Positions 62,666 to 64,000 of a stretch of DNA of 64,000 nucleotides are shown here, piece by piece. The notes beneath the pieces were generated by a model that was not told where the DNA came from, did no database searches, and saw only the letters and a list, made by a program, of their open reading frames with translations. This DNA is from PALSA-1296 sp037143335 (GTDB taxonomy: Bacteria > Bacteroidota > Ignavibacteria > Palsa-1295). The position numbers were made by a program, and so were the translations under genes. Position 1 is the first letter of the stretch, and each line of letters opens with the position of its first letter. The stretch covers positions 59,133-123,132 of the forward strand of contig JBAWZA010000008.1 in assembly GCA_037143335.1 (NCBI GenBank). Direction: 5' to 3'.

Positions 62666-62845
62666 TTACGCTTCAGTCACTTCAACGAGGTGACGAACCG
62701 TGCGAATCATTCCGCGAATTGCAGGACTATCATTTTTGACAACGACGTAGTTCGGACGACCTAAGCCGAGAGCCTTGATAGTCAATTTGTGATTCTTGAG
62801 CGTATCGTTGACACTCTTCACTTGTTTAATTGTAAGCTTTTTCAT
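62666..62845 (-). CDS. rpmD: Large ribosomal subunit protein uL30
   Basis: 59 aa from the ATG at 62845 (MKKLTIKQVKSVND); a longer frame overlaps rpsE and is not homologous. Family core: 'KQVKSVNDTLKNHKLTIKALGLGRPNYVVVKNDSPAIRGMIRTVRHLVEV' in pieces, with LGLGR and the terminal VRHLV.V intact. It starts 4 bp after rpsE in the spc operon order. Confidence 0.96.
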   Translation of the reverse strand: MKKLTIKQVKSVNDTLKNHKLTIKALGLGRPNYVVVKNDSPAIRGMIRTVRHLVEVTEA

Positions 62846-62849
62846 GGTA

Positions 62850-63353
62850 TTATCCGTTGAACACTTTTGAAAGTGAAATACCTCTGCGCTCAGCAACTGC
62901 CGCAGCGTCTGTGAGTGACTCAAGCGCTGACATCGTAGCCTTCACTAAATTGTGGGGATTCGATGAGCCTTGAGATTTCGTTAAAATATCTTGAACACCT
63001 GCAAGTTCAAGTACTGCGCGAACGCCACCGCCAGCGATCAACCCTGTTCCAGGCGATGCTGGCTTCAAAAATACTTTACCTGCACCAAATTTACCATTGA
63101 TGGCATGAGGAATACTACCCTTACGTAACGGGATTGTTTTCACGTTACGCTTTGCATCTTCGGTTGCTTTTGTCACCGCGTCCTGGACTTCGTTAGATTT
63201 CCCGAGACCGATACCAACGTGACCATTACCATCGCCTACGGCAACGATAGCATTGAAGCTGAAACGGCGACCGCCCTTAACAACCTTTGCTACGCGATTA
63301 ACCGCAACAAGTTTGTCTTTCAGGTTAAGTTCAGATGTACGAATCTTTGCCAA
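62850..63353 (-). CDS. rpsE: Small ribosomal subunit protein uS5
   Basis: 167 aa starting at a TTG. The N-terminal dsRNA-binding-like domain has 'LVAVNRVAKVVKGGRRFSFNAIVAVGDGNGHVGIGLGKSNEV' (pieces). The C-terminal domain shows 'IPLRKGSIPHAINGKFGAGKVFLKPASPGTGLIAGGGVRAVLELAGVQDIL' (pieces) and 'GSSNPHNLVKAT'. It takes part in decoding fidelity and mRNA helicase activity of the 30S. It lies 15 bp after rplR. Confidence 0.97.
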   Translation of the reverse strand: MAKIRTSELNLKDKLVAVNRVAKVVKGGRRFSFNAIVAVGDGNGHVGIGLGKSNEVQDAVTKATEDAKRNVKTIPLRKGSIPHAINGKFGAGKVFLKPASPGTGLIAGGGVRAVLELAGVQDILTKSQGSSNPHNLVKATMSALESLTDAAAVAERRGISLSKVFNG

Positions 63354-63368
63354 AATAGTAATTATTGC

Positions 63369-63731
63369 TTAAAATTGTAAACCAGCTTCACGTGCACCAT
63401 CAGCTAATGCCTTGATGCGACCATGATATAAATATCCATTGCGATCAAACACGACAGAAGTGATCCCCTTCTCCTTTGCCACTTCAGCAATCGCCTTACC
63501 AGTCAGTTTTGAAATCTCCGTCTTCTATGCCTTAGACTCAAGATTTCTTGAGCTTGAAGAAGCAATCGTCATACCCTTCGAGTCGTCAATTAACTGTGCA
63601 TAAATCGAAGCATTGCTTCGGAAAACAACGAGACGTGGGCATTCTGTAGTGCCACGAACGATTCGTTGAATTTTGCGGCGACGACGTAAACGACGTTCTG
63701 CTTTGTCCTGTAAATGTAGTTTCGTTGCCAT
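63369..63731 (-). CDS. rplR: Large ribosomal subunit protein uL18, interrupted by one in-frame TAG
   Basis: 121 codons (63731 to 63369) give a full-length L18 except that codon 69 (63525-63527) is TAG. Before it: MATKLHLQDKAERRLRRRRK, 'GTTECPRLVVFRSNASIYAQLIDDSKG', 'SSSRNLESKA'. After it, in the same frame: KTEISKLTGKAIAEVAKEKG, 'ITSVVFDRNGYLYHGRIKALADGAREAGLQF' then TAA. Both halves are well conserved, and the alignment of 'KTEIS' with typical L18 'KsEVs' places the TAG where Lys or a similar residue is expected. L18 binds 5S rRNA and is essential in most bacteria. Mutation, readthrough/suppression or sequence error are the options. Confidence 0.9.
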
Positions 63732-63749
63732 TGTAGCTTTCCTAAAAAA

Positions 63750-64000
63750 TTATTTACCTGCGGTCTTACCTTGTTTGCGGATGATACGCTCATCAGAATA
63801 CTTCACTCCCTTGCCTTTATAAGGCTCTGGTGGTCTGATAGAACGAATCTTTGCTGCGACTGCACCGACAAGTTGCTTGTCAATACCTGAAATAGTAAGT
63901 GTTGTCGGCGTTGGAATATCAATGGTGATTTCATCAGGAGCAGCAAAAACCACTGGGTGAGAAAATCCAAGATTGAACTGTACCCACTTGCCTCTTTTTT
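63750..64000 (-). CDS. rplF: Large ribosomal subunit protein uL6, C-terminal part (runs off the window)
   Basis: The last 83 codons are present, open to the window edge. The end of the first and the whole second L6 domain are seen: 'KRGKWVQFNLGFSHPVVFAAP', 'ISGIDKQLVGAVAAKIRSIRPPEPYKGKGVKYSDERIIRKQGKTAGK' (pieces). The signature RPPEPYKGKG-KY is intact. It ends TAA, 18 bp before rplR, as in the spc operon. Confidence 0.96.
   Translation of the reverse strand, partial: KRGKWVQFNLGFSHPVVFAAPDEITIDIPTPTTLTISGIDKQLVGAVAAKIRSIRPPEPYKGKGVKYSDERIIRKQGKTAGK

Noticed and set aside
1..64000. Search for prophage, transposase, integrase, restriction or CRISPR-Cas genes
   Set aside because: No frame on either strand shows motifs of these systems; the only defence- or toxin-like locus is the PIN pair.

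Overview
The window reads as chromosome of a Bacteroidota/FCB-group bacterium. Visible support: several secreted proteins end in a type IX secretion (T9SS) type A sorting domain; the primary sigma factor is a short RpoD of 287 aa without region 1.1; OmpA, PD40, DUF3078 and IgGFc-binding-like surface proteins are frequent; the gene order secY-map-infA-rpmJ-rpsM-rpsK-rpsD-rpoA-rplQ is typical of the group. A Kapabacteria/Ignavibacteria-type lineage is my best guess (inference). There is no phage, integrase, insertion sequence or CRISPR array.

Layout. 1-4.4 kb (minus): infB start, nusA, rimP, a PD40-OmpA protein and tRNA-Cys. 4.5-7.2 kb (plus): ABC-2 exporter pair and a pirin. 7.5-9.8 kb (minus): TPR protein and small outer-membrane protein, separated by a cluster of DnaA-box-like 9-mers. 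9.9-14.9 kb (plus): DUF309 protein, ferredoxin, two OmpA-family paralogues (one cut by an in-frame TAG), mscL, DUF3078 protein. 14.9-16.5 kb (minus): MsrB lipoprotein and a barrel. 16.8-18.5 kb (plus): tRNA-Ile, tRNA-Ala, beta-propeller lipoprotein. 18.5-30 kb (minus): lipoprotein, T9SS protein, rpoC, rpoB. 30.4-31.3 kb (plus): EamA transporter. 31.4-38 kb (minus): giant T9SS protein, broken T9SS gene, DUF948, YtxH, beta-CASP hydrolase. 38.1-40.5 kb (plus): YdcF-like protein and an amino-acid dehydrogenase. 40.6-52.7 kb (minus): gpmA, mreDCB, purH, purN, rpoD, a PIN/partner pair, a second giant T9SS protein, a beta-roll adhesin. 53.3-54.6 kb (plus): hydrolase, tRNA-Met, tadA. 54.6 kb to the end (minus): Omp85-like barrel, then the alpha and spc ribosomal operons from rplQ back to rplF.

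Together the minus strand carries much of the core transcription and translation apparatus (IF2, NusA, RNAP beta, beta', alpha, sigma, ribosomal proteins, SecY, Map) plus shape determination (MreBCD) and late purine synthesis (PurN, PurH). Between these blocks lie lineage-specific envelope and secreted proteins.

Most notable: (1) two full-length-looking genes, one of them the essential rplR, each contain one in-frame TAG although TAG is also a normal stop codon here; (2) five DnaA-box-like 9-mers occur within 176 bp at about 9.1 kb; (3) intrinsic-terminator-like hairpins lie in the leaders of nusA and rpoB; (4) two giant T9SS paralogues have cupredoxin-like domains that appear to have lost their copper ligands; (5) a plus-strand terminator with a GNRA loop has no gene in front of it, suggesting a small RNA; (6) rpoBC and the tRNA-Ile/tRNA-Ala pair sit outside their usual contexts.
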